This document shows positions 49,201 through 61,420 of a stretch of 64,000 bases of DNA, in pieces (positions within the stretch are counted from its first letter, which is position 1; the number at the start of each line of letters is the position of its first letter). The translations under genes and the position numbers were made by a program. The DNA is from Escallonia rubra (Eukaryota; Streptophyta; Magnoliopsida; Escalloniales; Escalloniaceae), in the NCBI GenBank assembly GCA_033065855.1, contig JAVXUO010001093.1, forward strand, positions 372,001-436,000. The letters run 5' to 3'. The notes under the pieces are model-generated. The model had not been told where the DNA came from. It ran no database searches and was given only the letters and a program-made list of their open reading frames with translations.

Positions 49201-49895
49201 TTGTCCACAGTAGCGTTCGACGCTCCAAAATTCATTTTAACTATGTCGCACCACAAAGTTAGGGGGGGGGGAGGTTTGTCATATTTGAATTGTGGGTAGA
49301 GGATGTAGGTGGAGATGCAAGTTGAAGGTGGAGGTGGAAGGCGGAGGTGCAGGCCTGAAATGGATGTGGTGGATATCAATTCGATTGTGGTAGCGGTTGT
49401 CAGTACTGATATTGATTTGTTGAAGACCATCGTCGCCGCTGCCGTCGTCGCGGCCGCCGTCTTCGCCGCTGCCGCTGCCTTTCTCGAATTCCAGTGCCTT
49501 TTCCTTTCGGAGGACCACCGCCGCCGCCCAACAGCCCACCATTACAAACCATAGCCACCATTATAGAAACCCATCACCACAATAAACCCGTTCATAAACC
49601 CACCATAACCATCAATATCTACCATCACGAACCCGATATTCCTTCTTCCTTGATTTTAATCACAATGAACCCTTGATCTCCCTTTTTGTAAAGTGCTCTG
49701 CTTTTTTAGAAGAGAATAAAATTAGAGGGTTATTTTGACTTGATATTCCAAAAATGCCTTTCTAAATTCAGTCACGTCAAAATTTTTGTTCGGAATTTTA
49801 TCAGGATATGGTCGGAGGGTGTTTGTTCTCACACTTATCTAAGTTTGTAGTGTGAGATAGCTAGAATGAACTTTAGGGCGCTAAATGCTACCAGG
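49201..49895. mobile_element. Element with long imperfect terminal inverted repeats
   Basis: About 60 bp at 49206-49262 (AGTAGCGTTCGACGCTCC, TTCATTTTAACTATGTCGCA) is matched in inverse at 49837-49893 (GGTAGCATTTAGCGCC, TTCATTCTAGCTATCTCACA). The interior includes a G-run, GGAGGT-type repeats and a GCCGCCGTC-rich patch, with no believable protein. Long TIRs suggest a MULE-like element, but the target duplication was not resolved. Confidence 0.55.
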
Positions 49896-50362
49896 GGCAA
49901 GCTTGGGGGTGCCCAGCGTAGTTGACCAAAAATAATTGATACGAAAGATCTTGCCAATAATTTAGTATTAGACTACAAAAAGTTTTGTCCAAAAAAGTTA
50001 ATTATGTGCTCGTTACCAAGATTAGACTGAGATATTTATCTTCGACGCACTAGCAATTAAGACAATCATGAACAACCCTCTTTTGTAATTCCTCTTCCAA
50101 AATACTTTCAATGTAAATTATAGTAAACTCAAAATAAGAGAAGAAGATGAGAGAGGGCAAAATTATTATACCGAAATCGATTTTGGAGAATATAAGAGTT
50201 AAGTTGGAAAAGGTGAAAAATGGACAAACACATAGAAATACATGACTTACAAAGTAAGAGAAGTAGGTCTTTCAAAACAGCCGAGAAAGTTTCCTCATTC
50301 TAACCATTAAAAAAGAGAAATAGTCAAAAGCAAATCTTGGGGTCCTACAAACTCACATTTTT

Positions 50363-51120
50363 AACGGTAAATTACACACGACACTCCTGAGGTTTGCCCT
50401 AAACTACACACGGCGTCTACTAAGTATTTTTATTACTCTCCTTCCCATGTGGTTTGTCATTGTATTACACAAAACCAACTTCCGTTAGGGAACCGTCAAA
50501 AAAATTTAGGACAACACAAATTTATTTCGATATACCAAAAATACCCTTTAGTCTTTCGTCTTCCTCCTCTTTCTTGCCCAAAAAAACCCCAGCCATTGCC
50601 ACCAAACCCCGGCGCCGACACCAAGCCACTGTCTACACACAACATCCACCACCGTCCTTCAGCTCCCACCGCCGTCGATTGGAATAGGATCCATAGAACC
50701 CGATTGGGAGTCAGATCTAGATCGGCGAGTTACACGGCCACTCCGGCCACCTACTTGTTTTTGCTAGTTGACCTAATTTTTCACACCACATTCATGTTTT
50801 TTGTCTCACCGCCAACCCTTTTTTAATTTGGTTTCTCGTACAAGAATGAACACCTTTATAAGTTAATGATATGTTTGGATTTTGCCATGATGCACGAACA
50901 TGTTGAACATGGCGAAGATTCACAAGAATGAAGTATGTTGTTCACTGGTGGGTGGTGAAAATAAATTGTGGTGGTTATAGTGGTTGGGTAAATTTACATT
51001 CTTATGAGGGGTATTACCGTCATTTTCTTACTTCTGTTAATTCTTTGAACGAAAAAATAAAAAAAAAGTGTAGTTTAGTGTAATAAAATAACTTAGTAGG
51101 TGCCGTGTATAATTTATCAT
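50363..51120. mobile_element. TIR element (MULE/MITE type)
   Basis: GGTAAATTACACACGACAC at the left is matched in inverse by GATAAATTATACACGGCAC at the right. The inner arms also match, with CGGCGTCTACTAAGTATTTT left and inverse CGGCACCTACTAAGTTATTT right. It interrupts duplication copy A and is absent from copy B. The interior has proline-coding frames on one strand but no recognisable transposase. Confidence 0.65.
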
Positions 51121-53505
51121 ATTTTTAAATACACAAAGTAAAGTAATCGCATTCAATTATACAACATAAATTGAAACAAATGATAGGGTTGTTAGGGGTG
51201 GGGTAGAGGGGATAGGTGCTATTGGACTGTACAATATTGCAAAATATCTCCATGGCATTGGATTAAACAACCCAGCCTCGAGCCCGCACATAGTAAAGCA
51301 TATGCAGCCCTTCATCAATCAATAAACAAAGAGCTTGAAAGTGATCTTTCAAATCTGAAACACTCCTAATACTGATCCAAATCTTCTTTCAACATCTAAT
51401 GAATTTTGTTATTGGCTTAATTGGGTAAGATCACAGACTACCATTGCTAAGCTCTTAATTTTTTGTGCTTTCCGTCAGCCCAGTATTAGTTTAAGGAAGG
51501 TAAACTAATACCTCCAAACAGATCTTGTTTGTTCTACTAAACCACCAATTGGCTGCTAGTGAAACTGGAAGTCTGGAACAGACGGTCGACAATGGACTTG
51601 AATTTCTTTAAGTTTTTGGTAGAGACCATTTGCCATTCATTTCCTACTAGTCCTGTTACGGCACATTGTGTTCGGTTCTTGATCTATTTTCTACATGTAC
51701 TTCAAAACAAAATAGAAAATTTTACTAGGAGGGTGAGATTGTAAGTTTTTGGAACAAAGCCGATCACCCTAGATCAGATTCTCCACCCAAGAATTATCGC
51801 CCTCGCTGCCTCTCCCCCACGCCTGCACTGCGTAGAAAAAAAGAATAAGAGAAAAACATTTGTTGTTAGTTCTAACCGTAACCCTTACTATTATCTACTT
51901 GTCTTGATCTTCAAATCTGCAAATTGCGCGGAACTAGTCAATTTGTGAGAATAAACATGACCTTGTGCAAGTATTATTTACTTGATTCTTTTTCATATTG
52001 CGCTCCGCTGTTGGTGAATTATGTATGTATAGGCTTGATCGAGGCCTTAGCGGAAAGCGACAATCAAGAGGCGTAATGATAAAGCTAAAACTTGACAGCA
52101 AATAGTTATCATTAGCTAGATACTTGTTGGTGTATGTATGCCTAATAAGATGTTAGGATTGAGGACTTTTTGTTATATTTGTGTGTTCTGAAAATGGATT
52201 TTTGTTCAGGATTCTTCTGTTTTACATTCTAAATGTTAAAGTGTTTCCCAAGAAAGTTTTGCAATGACCTTTTCTTAAGAGGGTTTGCCAAGAGATCCTT
52301 TTTATTTTGGGAAATATGAACTCTTTATGGTGTATTCTCTAGTTTCAATTGTAGCTGCAAGGATAAATTACTATACCCAAACACATTTCATAAGAAGGAA
52401 GCAAGTTGACATAAGAGACAAGAAGCCAATACTTGTAAAGTGTTAGTATTACCATATAAGAACACGATTATTCATATTTAAGTTGATCTAGTTTTCATCT
52501 TACTTTTACAAGACTAAAGGGAGAGATCAGGGACGCTATTGAAATATTGAGAAAAGAAAAAAAAAAAAAAATCACGAATAGAAGCTTTAATCAGAATAAG
52601 CGTGTGTACAACGTAGATAAATCAATGTAAAGTCGTCTTTACTCTTTCCGTGCCAAGTCACTATGTGTCCAATGTAGTTATTAATGGTGGTATAAGCTAC
52701 TTACACGAGTGAGAGAGTGAGAGAGCGAGATCAAGAACCGTCTTGCAATGATTCTATAACATGTGCCAACAACATCTTCTTTAGCTCTTCCGTTACAGCC
52801 CTATGTTGAAAATAAGCATCACAAAAGATTGAACTAAACTTTGAGAATGAGATTGTATGATGTCTAAATCATTCTCGAACCCTATAATTGACGTAAAATT
52901 GACTGGAAAAAAAAAATTGAAAATTGATCTCTTGTGTTCCAGATGTTATTTCTAGCGACAATTAAGATATTGTTCTCATTTTACGCCAAATTCTTTTAAA
53001 CTATAGGGTAGGCAAAGCTTAATAAATATGCTTTGAGGCTACCCAGACAAGATTTTCATTATATTATTAAGTACTTAAAAAAGTTCCTACATGCACCAAA
53101 ATATAATTCACACAGTGGTACAATCGTTACAGAAAAGAATTATGACAACTTTCAACTTTTAGTCATAGCCAGAATTAAAAACTAATGGGGCCACATGTGT
53201 TAAGGAGGTTTTTAATAACTGATATTAGTGCTTTCTTTCCTTAGAATTTAGGGGGATCTCTATATTCATCATAGTATTAGACTTTTTAGGGTGGATCTCT
53301 ATGTTCATCAATCATCATGGCATTAGACTTTTTAGGGCATATACAATTATTGAAAGAAAAAGTTAAGGGTTGTGTATTCCCTTCCCTTCCGTTCAATTCC
53401 ATTATATTCGACAACGAAACATAAACAAATTTACTCGAATAATACACAAGTAGATACTTTTGCTTCGTTACGCGTTTCATCTATGTTTGGGAGAACGTAG
53501 GTCGG

Positions 53506-56500
53506 GCTGTGCGAAACCAGCAAACAACTATTGACAAGGCTGCCAATTGGAACCTCCAGAGAACTTGTTTTCCTCCAAGGCCAAAATCCAGCCTTTTGAA
53601 AATGTAAGTAGATGTAGTGTGGAAAAAGGAATTCAAGACAGCATGATTAGGTGTTTTTTGTGCAAGAATATGGAACGCAACTTGCAATAGCCAGGAAGAG
53701 ATAGGCAACCTGTGCAGAGCATGCTGAAACCTTCGCAATCAGAGAAGGACTGCGTAAGGCTCAATCTCCAGGTTAAGCTAAAGTTGGTATCAACTCAAAC
53801 CGCTGAATAATTCACAAAATTGGTCTTCAATGGAAATGAAGAACCCTCTATTTTGTACGATATCAAATCTCTCGCTAGCTGTTATATCTCTTGTAAAATT
53901 CAACAGATAACGAGAGTAAGGACAGAAATCTCTAACGTCTCGATGTAACTTGGTTTTTTGATTAATGGTAACATTACCTGGATTTCAAATAAAAAGAAAC
54001 ATTAGAGATGACTCTTAAAGATGAATCAAAGTTAAGATTTGTTTTCGCCTCTCGTTTTCACGTTTCATAATTGGAGCAAGAAAATATGAGCGGAAAAAAA
54101 AAAAGTTTAAAGTTGGGGAAAGCTGCACCCAGCAGCTCCCTGATGGCCCATGTTGTCACCTTGGCTGCATGGGAAATACCAACAATTCCTCGGTGATCCT
54201 TCTCGGGGTCCCCAGCCGCAGGTTGAAGTCGTTTTCTTTTTTCTCCTTGGTGCTTTTTTTTTCTTCTTCTTTTGTCTGATCATTCCCACTTGGAACTTAT
54301 TCTAATATTTTGATTAGAATAATAAACATATTAGACTTTAGTGCTTATTTCCGATTACACGCACTTGCAATAAAGACCATCATGAACAAAACTTTTTCTA
54401 TTATTCGTTTTTCAAAATATTCTCAGTATAAACTAAACTAAACTCAAAATAAGAGAAGCAAATGACAAAGGGCAAAATTACTACTACACTAGCTAGAACA
54501 AGGGAAGGTGGTGTTTCTGCTAAGTAAGAGGGAGGCTTGCCTTACCTCTGTATCGATGATTGTATATTTTTCATAGTATTAAATGACATTTCACCCAAAA
54601 AAAAGGGCAACTATACACAAACCGATTTTAGAGGATATAAAAGCTAAGTTGAGAAAGGTGAAAAGTGTACACACACACACACCCCACCCATCCACACACA
54701 CTTAAAAATAAACGACTTACAAAGTAGGATAAGTGAATTTTTCAAGATAACCTAAGAAGTTATGTCAGTCTAAGCGTTACAAAGAGAAATGGTCAGAAGT
54801 AAGTCTCGGTTCCTATCAAGATGTATTTTGAAATACTCAAAACAACGTAATCGTATTCGATTATACAACATAAAATGAAAAGAATAAAAGGGTTGTTGGG
54901 GGTGGGGGGTGGAGGGGATAGGTGCTATTGGCCTGTACAATATTGCAAAATATCTCCATGGCAATGGATTAAACAACCCAGCCTCGAGCTATCTACCTCC
55001 TTGTTTACTTGCACACATAGTTGAGCATTTGCAGCCCTTCATCAACCAATAAACAAAGAGCTTGAAAGTGATCTTGCAAATCTGAAACTCTCCTAATACT
55101 GGTCCAATCAAATCTTCTTTCAACGTCTAATGAGCTTTGTTAATGGCTCAATCGGATTGGATCACAGACCACCATTGCTAAACTCAATAGAAAACCACCA
55201 GGTTCTTACTGCCTGCCCCTGCACCTATTAAATTTTTGGTGTTTTCCGTCAGCCCACAGTATTACTGCCTGCCTCCAAACAGATCTTGTTTGTTCTATTA
55301 AACCAGCCAATTGGCTGCTAGTGAAACTGGAATGAACGGTCGACAATGGACTTTTTTAACGTAGAAGCCATTTGCCATCTATTGTCTACAAGTCCCGTTA
55401 CGGCACATTATGTTGGATTTTGATTTTTTTTTCCTACATGTACTTCAAAAAAAAAAGAAAAAATTTACTAGCAGGGGCGAGATTGTAAGTTTTTGGAACA
55501 AAGCCGACCACTCTAGATCAGATTCTCCGCCTAAGAATTATCGCCTTCGCTGCCCCTTCCCTGGGGCCAGCATTGCATAGAAAAAAGAATAAGAAAAAGT
55601 CATATGTCGACTGTCATTGTTTTTTAACGTAACTCCAACCATTGTCTACTTATCTTGAATTCTTAATTAGCAAATTGAGCGGAAGTAATAAATTTGTGAG
55701 AACAAACGTGACGTCGCAGAAGTATTATTTACTTCATATTTTTTCTCATATTGCACTCAACTGTTGGTGAATTCCAGATGTATAGGCTTCATCGAGTGCC
55801 TTAGCGGAAAATGACGATTTAAAGGCACAAAAAAGTAACGCTAAAAATTTGACAACAAATAGTTATCGTTAGCTAGATACTTGTTGGTGTACGTATGCTA
55901 AATATGACATTAGGATTGAGCCCTTATTGTTGATTTATATGCTTTAAAAATGGATTTGGGTCAGGATTCTTCAGTTTTACATTCTAAATATTAAAGTCTT
56001 TCCATGTGATTATAAAAGCTTTGCATTGCCCTCTTCTTAACTGGGTTTGCCAAGATATCTTTTTAGTTTTACAAAATATCAACTCTCTATGGGTGTATTT
56101 TCTTATTTCAATTTTAGCTCCTAAAATTATTTACTCTACCCAGACACATTTCATAAGACGGAAGCAAGTTGACATAAGAGACAGGAACCAGTATACTTCT
56201 AAAATTGTTCGTACGTTTATCATATTCGTTTTCTGTTTTTATTTTGTGTTTTCATTTTCATGATTTTCGTATTCAGTTAGAAAATACCCTCATGTACTTT
56301 TATCATCTTTACAAAAAAAAATAGCTATTTTTTCTTACATTGGACTAAGTTTGGTGAAAAAAGTTGAAAATACCTCGGAGGTATTTTCGGTTTTTTGTCA
56401 CTATTTGAGTAATTTTATCCAAAACGAAACAGAAAATGGTAAAAGTATACTCTTTTTTTTATTTATCATTATTCATGTTTATTTAAGTTGATCTAGTTTT

Positions 56501-57690
56501 TACCTTAACTTTACATGACTAAAGGGAGAGATTTGGGACACTGGTGTGCAACAATAACAAGGGTGTCCTATACTTGAATCATAATGCTACATCTATTAAT
56601 TATTGAGAAAGTAAAATCGACTAAGTACGAATAGAAGGTTTATCCGGTATATATGAGTACAACGCAGATATATCGACGTAGAGTCGTCTTTACTCTCTCG
56701 GTACCAAGTTACTATGTGCCCAGTGCAGTTATTAACAATGGCATAAGCTACTTATATGAGTGGGGCACTTGTGATTATGGATGAAAAAAGTCAAAGAGTT
56801 GTGTATTCCCTTCCCTTCCCTTCCCTTCCCTTCCATTTCATTCATTCGACATGAGACGTAAATAACTTCAGTGGAATAACAAACTAGTAGATACCTTCGC
56901 TTCTTTACACGTATTGTCTATGGTTGGTAGATTGTTGTCGATGCTCTTATAACTAACGTGCATCAAGTTATAACTCTTGGCTAGGTTGGTAAGAGCGATT
57001 TCAGTTTAATACTTTAGAAACAGGGACTTACCCTTTTGTAGTGTCGGTATCGGTATTGCCACCTAAATGTTTATTTTCTTGGTGGAAAAATTGTGATGTC
57101 TCAAGCTTGATTTAAAGTTACTGAATTTTTTTTATTTTTTTTGATAAATTGATTTCTTGTGTTCCTGATGTTAGTTCTAGCAACAATTACGATACTATTC
57201 TCGTTTTACTTGAACTTCTTTTAAACCAGCGAAAATTTTCAATGCTTTGGGGCTACACGGGGCAAGATTTTTGTTAAGTAATTAAAAACTCTCCTACATG
57301 TACAAAATAAAAGTCCAAAACTCGTACACTCCACATGTCCAACAACTCGTTACGCAAAAGAATTACAACTTCTTTCAACTTTTGATAAACATAGCCAGAA
57401 TTAAAAACTAATAGGGCCACATGTGTTAAGGAGGTATTTAATAACTGATAATTAGTGCTTTCTTACCTTGGAATTTAGGCGGATCTCTATTTTATAATGG
57501 TATTAGACTTTTTAGGGCATACAAAATTATTGAAGGCAAAAGTCAAGGGTTGCGTATTCACTTTCCTTCCCCTTCCCTTCCCTTCCCTTCCCTTCCTTTC
57601 CTTTCTATTCCATTCCATACTACATATAAAATAGAGATAAGTTATACTCGTAGATACCTTTGCTTCGCTACACGTATTGCCTATGGTTGG
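53506..57690. repeat. Segmental tandem duplication, copy B
   Basis: Copy B starts directly where copy A ends (AACGTAGGTCGGGCTGTGCG junction) and is colinear with 47272-53505. Its own later changes are a MITE insertion (56208-56470) and an internal local duplication with expanded TTCCC repeats. No gene is seen. Frames at 53481-54976 are shadows without domains. Confidence 0.85.
56208..56470. mobile_element. MITE copy 2 (same family as 20113-20428), right end truncated
   Basis: It shares with copy 1 the left arm TTTATCATATTCGTTTT, the phrase CATGATTTTCGTATTCAGTT, the middle AAGTTTGG.GA.AAAAGTTGAAAA and TTTTTTGTCACTATTTGA. The right inverted repeat is missing after TTATCATTATTCATG. The corresponding position in duplication copy A (about 52440-52480) lacks it. 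Confidence 0.75.
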
Positions 57691-57852
57691 TAGATCGTTG
57701 TAAAGATGCTCTTATAACTGACACGCATCGATCAACTTATAACTCCCGGCTAAGTTGGTAAGAGCGATTTTAGTTTACTACTTCTCCGAAAATGTTTCAA
57801 ACAAAATTTTAAAACAGGAACTTACCCTTTTGCAATGCCATCATTTGTGTTC
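56783..57852. repeat. Local direct duplication with (TTCCC)n tracts
   Basis: 56783-57050 and 57533-57852 repeat the same order: AAAGTCAA.GGTTG.GTATTC, a TTCCC run (56806-56834 and 57569-57600), TAGATACCTT.GCTTC, TATGGTTGGTAGAT, GATGCTCTTATAACT, GTTGGTAAGAGCGATTT and CTTACCCTTTTG. Duplication copy A has only about two TTCCC units at the matching place (53376). Confidence 0.8.
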
Positions 57853-58499
57853 TAACCCAAAGATCTCCAATTGGAATCAAAATTTTGATGACTCAAGCTT
57901 GCAGCCGGCTGAGTAAGAAGAGTCGAATGTGCCTTCTTCTGCTATTTATTTATGTCACAAGGAGACGTGAGAGTTCACAGTGGTTGGGGAGTCAGGTAGG
58001 TGTAGCTTTGACCCAAGAAGAAGGTAAGCACAGGTGTAGCATAATTTTCAAAGGTTTATGCCAAAAATAAGGAAAATAAGGTTATCTCCCAGTGAGTCAC
58101 ACTTCATTGTCAAACAATTTGGTCAGTTTGGTCTCTACCTAAAAAAGGTAAATGAACAATCCCATATTTAAGAACTTTATTATTGAGTAATTAAAAGTGA
58201 ATGAGGAAATTTCTCGATTTACCTACATATTCTACGCCTTGGTATGTCATTTCCTTTCCTCTTTTTTGAATATTTTTAAGTATTTCCGTCTTTAATTCTT
58301 TTGGCAGTAAAAGAAAAATCTTTTCATAAGGTTGAAGTTTTCGACAGTTAATGATCGTGTTAAAATTATCGTATGTTTGCCCGCTCTTTTATTACTCTGC
58401 GTAACTTTTTGATGCATTGTTTGATGATAATTAAAAAAGATAATAAGTACAATGAGCGTGATTTCAGAACAAGAAACGGATTTCAAAAAAGTTATACCA

Positions 58500-58652
58500 A
58501 ATGCGGCGTCTAATCAAAATAGATGCAAAAAATGTCAAAAAGAATTATCAAACGCAGCGTCTAATCAAAACAAAAGCAAAAATGTCAAGGAAGTTTTATT
58601 AAACGCGACGTCTAATCAAAACAGAAGCAAAGATGTCAAAAAGGTTTTCTAC
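58500..58652 (+). repeat. Minisatellite, three 51-bp units
   Basis: Units are 58500-58550, 58551-58601 and 58602-58652. Each encodes NA(A/T)SNQN followed by a Lys-rich ten residues in the frame that opens with ATG at 58452. Because 51 is a multiple of three the frame stays open. I see no other sign that it is a gene. Confidence 0.8.
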
Positions 58653-59024
58653 AATAGTACTTTGATAATAAAGCAAACATTCACGGATTCTCTATCGTTG
58701 GTTCTGACCATCTAAGCTTTTCGAATAAAAAAGACCGACGTGAAACGATAATAATGAATTACGGAAAGTAACACGTAGCCCAATAAATTATTGAGTATTT
58801 TAATTTTAATCAATAAACTTTGTGTCATTATTGGGTGTTTTGCTAGTGTCTAGTTGTGTGTGCGCATGCTCCTACTATTAGTAAAGCAGGCGCTTGACTC
58901 TGACTTTTCCACTGGAGCCCAGCGCGTTGCACGCGGTTCGCCAATTTTGCCACCTGCGCATTTTCTGCACCGTCGCCTGGGCTCTCACCACCCCCACCCA
59001 CCAGCTGCGCCTCCCCCACCACGT

Positions 59025-59046
59025 CAGGCCCAGGCCCAGGCCCAGG
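59025..59046. repeat. Short (CAGGCC)n hexamer repeat in a GC-rich patch
   Basis: About 3.7 units of CAGGCC lie inside a proline-coding, GC-rich patch (about 58880-59110) that contrasts with AT-rich flanks. Confidence 0.8.
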
Positions 59047-59109
59047 TGTGAGACAACAGACGGACCCCACACACCCCTCGGTCCTCGCGCCATCCCCAGC
59101 CCACCAAAT

Positions 59110-61291
59110 TACCCAATCACCACCGTCTTGGAGCCGTCATATAAGTTCTCAACTTAACAGGCTTGACTCATTGGAAGTCGTTTGGGGGACTTGCAATGTG
59201 TGAGAAGACGGATATGTCCTCCGAAGCCCGTGGTTTGACTTTGACCGCCCTTGCATGCACTTCATTCATGCAAAGGCTTGAATGTCTTTTGCATTCGCTG
59301 TTCATGCGTAGCCCGTGAAGGTTCGAAGGAGAGAAAAGAAAGCGGTTCCTTAAATGCTCGCTTCGTGCTCTTTCCGTCCTTGATTAATTGACGGTATTTA
59401 ATTTATATGTTTATTTAGAATAAGAAAAAAAAGTGAATCGCTGTAAGTATTTTTTTCTTGTTGTTGTTCTTATCGTAACTAAATTATATAATAATAATCT
59501 TTAATCAAATCTTAACACTCGGGAGGGATTGATAATCATTAATTAGAATCATTTATGAATGTTAAGATTTTGAATCATTTTTGTATTTTGGTACTAAGAT
59601 GACGGAACCCTACTTTGCTATTTTTAAAATTGTCAAATAAATGACTCAAGAAATGGTTAATCTGAAGGGTCATTCAGTTGGTCAAAGCCTTATTCGTCAC
59701 TCAAAAATAACGTTCACTGATTTTTATCGTCTAAATATATTCAGTGACATTCTTTTAACGACCTTATTTTGACAATTGGATGGCGGCGAGGGTGGGTGGG
59801 TGGGTTGGGGTTAGCAACTAGCAAGTGGTAGAAAAGGCAAGCTAAAATATCTGGAGATGATTACAGGTGGGGACTGGTGGCCAGTAATTTGTTAAGAGGA
59901 TGCTTAGCATATTCCAATCTGTCATCAACTTTGTCATGAAATCTGTCTTAGTGGGATTAACAAAACTTATTTATATAAACATTTCAACTTTTGTTGGATT
60001 GTTGCATTCTTCTAGGAAAGAGAGGGCAATGATTACGCTTAACACATTTCACGAGAACCACTAATTACGTCTAATCAACCAAAACAACTACTTTTTTTTG
60101 TTTTTGTTTCAAGAAAGAGACGTCTTGAGTGGACGGAGAAGAATGAAGAAAATTCAGTGCAATGAGGGAAGAAGAAGAGCATCAGAGACAAAGTCCGAGT
60201 TGACGCGTACTCTTACTATCGGGGTTGCAGCTAAAATTCTGTTCTCGGAGATGAAGCCGACGGGAAATTAGCAAGTTAATTATGCCACTCTAAATCTGGC
60301 TCTTTTAATGAGATCAAGCACTGCCAAGATTAGAAAAGCTTATTAATAGCTCGATTTCTCGGAATCACATCGATCATTTGTATCTACCTAAAGATACTAA
60401 ATACAGCAAGGGACATGTTAGTCCCCCACATTAAATAATTTTATGGCACAGAATTTTGAAAAATTTTAAGTGTGACAAATTTGGTAGCTTGAACAAACAA
60501 TAAAACATACAATTTGGTAGAAGAAATAATTTTTCTATATATGGTGCTACAGATGGCAACAATTAATGGGCAAAAATCTAATTGCCAAACCAGGTGCTGC
60601 AATGCAAGATTGTACCAATTGCTGTCACAATTGTACTTTACCTTAGTTGCCGATGAGAAATATAGTACTTAAAATTCTCTTGCTCTAAATATTCAACTCC
60701 TAGGTAACATTCCCGATTAGATTTAGTTATTATGTACCAATAATTGTAGCCATTACTGACAATACCATTTTTAAGTTAAAATTCAACCCGTCTCTAAGGA
60801 AGAAGTCACGTGATTTTAAAAATCTAGAAAAACATAGTACCAATTACATTGAGAAACTTTGTTGAAATTGAAAATTTTAAAATCGTTATATAATTAATCT
60901 TCAACTCGTATAGGTGTGTAGTATCTTTGATAGAACGAATACTACATGGTCTCAAACTACTTATGACAATTTAAAAATGTTGAATCAGGACGGGTAAAGA
61001 GATGCAGATCATACAATATTTTTTACCAAAAAGTTGAAATCTCAAAATTTATAAATTGAGGTAAAGGTTCAAGAGATTTAAAATTATTTCTCGTAGAAAG
61101 ATTTTATACATATACCAAACGCCGAAAAGAACGCAAAAAAAAAAAAAAAAATTGTGAATTTGTTTTTTTTTTTTTTTGGAGAAATGATTCCGTGAAACAA
61201 GCGGGCCTAAGTAAACTCGAAACAAATGAGAGTCGTAGGAATTTTGATTGAAGACAGCGGAGAGCCAACTGTGGCCACCTTATTAAATTCC
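59110..61291. other. Intergenic DNA upstream of the CIPK gene
   Basis: AT-rich, with no gene or repeat family I can support. It must hold the distal promoter of the CIPK gene. Confidence 0.4.
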
Positions 61292-61298
61292 TATATAA
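61292..61298 (+). promoter_or_regulatory. TATA box of the CIPK gene
   Basis: CTATATAAG lies 129 bp upstream of the ATG at 61421. It predicts transcription starting near 61325, just inside a pyrimidine- and C-rich leader. Confidence 0.6.
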
Positions 61299-61420
61299 GA
61301 ACAACCACCTGCCTTTTCGATACCCTGTGCGTCTCCTAGTGTTGGGTTTCATCGCCAACCTCCCTCTCCCCGAGATCCGCGGCCACCGCCGCACGCGGCC
61401 GCCGCCACGACCACCTCCAC

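Larger units (their letters stand above)
47272..53505. repeat. Segmental tandem duplication, copy A (with about 2.6 kb of insertions)
   Basis: This copy aligns colinearly with 53506-57690. Examples are ACTTGTTTTCCTCCAAG (47357 and 53560), CATGCTGAAACCTT, GCTGTTATATCTCTTGTAAA (about 47672 and 53880), CACCCAGCAGCTCCCT, GGGGATAGGTGCTATTGG (51209 and 54915), AGCTAGATACTTGTTGGTGT (52115 and 55871) and ACATGTGTTAAGGAGG (53193 and 57420). Insertions specific to this copy occupy about 48125-49965 and 50363-51120. No gene is seen in it. Confidence 0.85.

Noticed and set aside
49176-49676. Frames with Gly-, Ala- or Pro-rich text
   Set aside because: They come from GGAGGT and GCCGCCGTC simple repeats inside a TIR element.
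58500-58652. CRISPR-like array
   Set aside because: The units are contiguous with no spacers, and the host is a plant.
58843-59157. Proline/glycine-rich frames on both strands
   Set aside because: They overlap the (CAGGCC)n repeat and a GC-rich patch, with no consistent coding strand.
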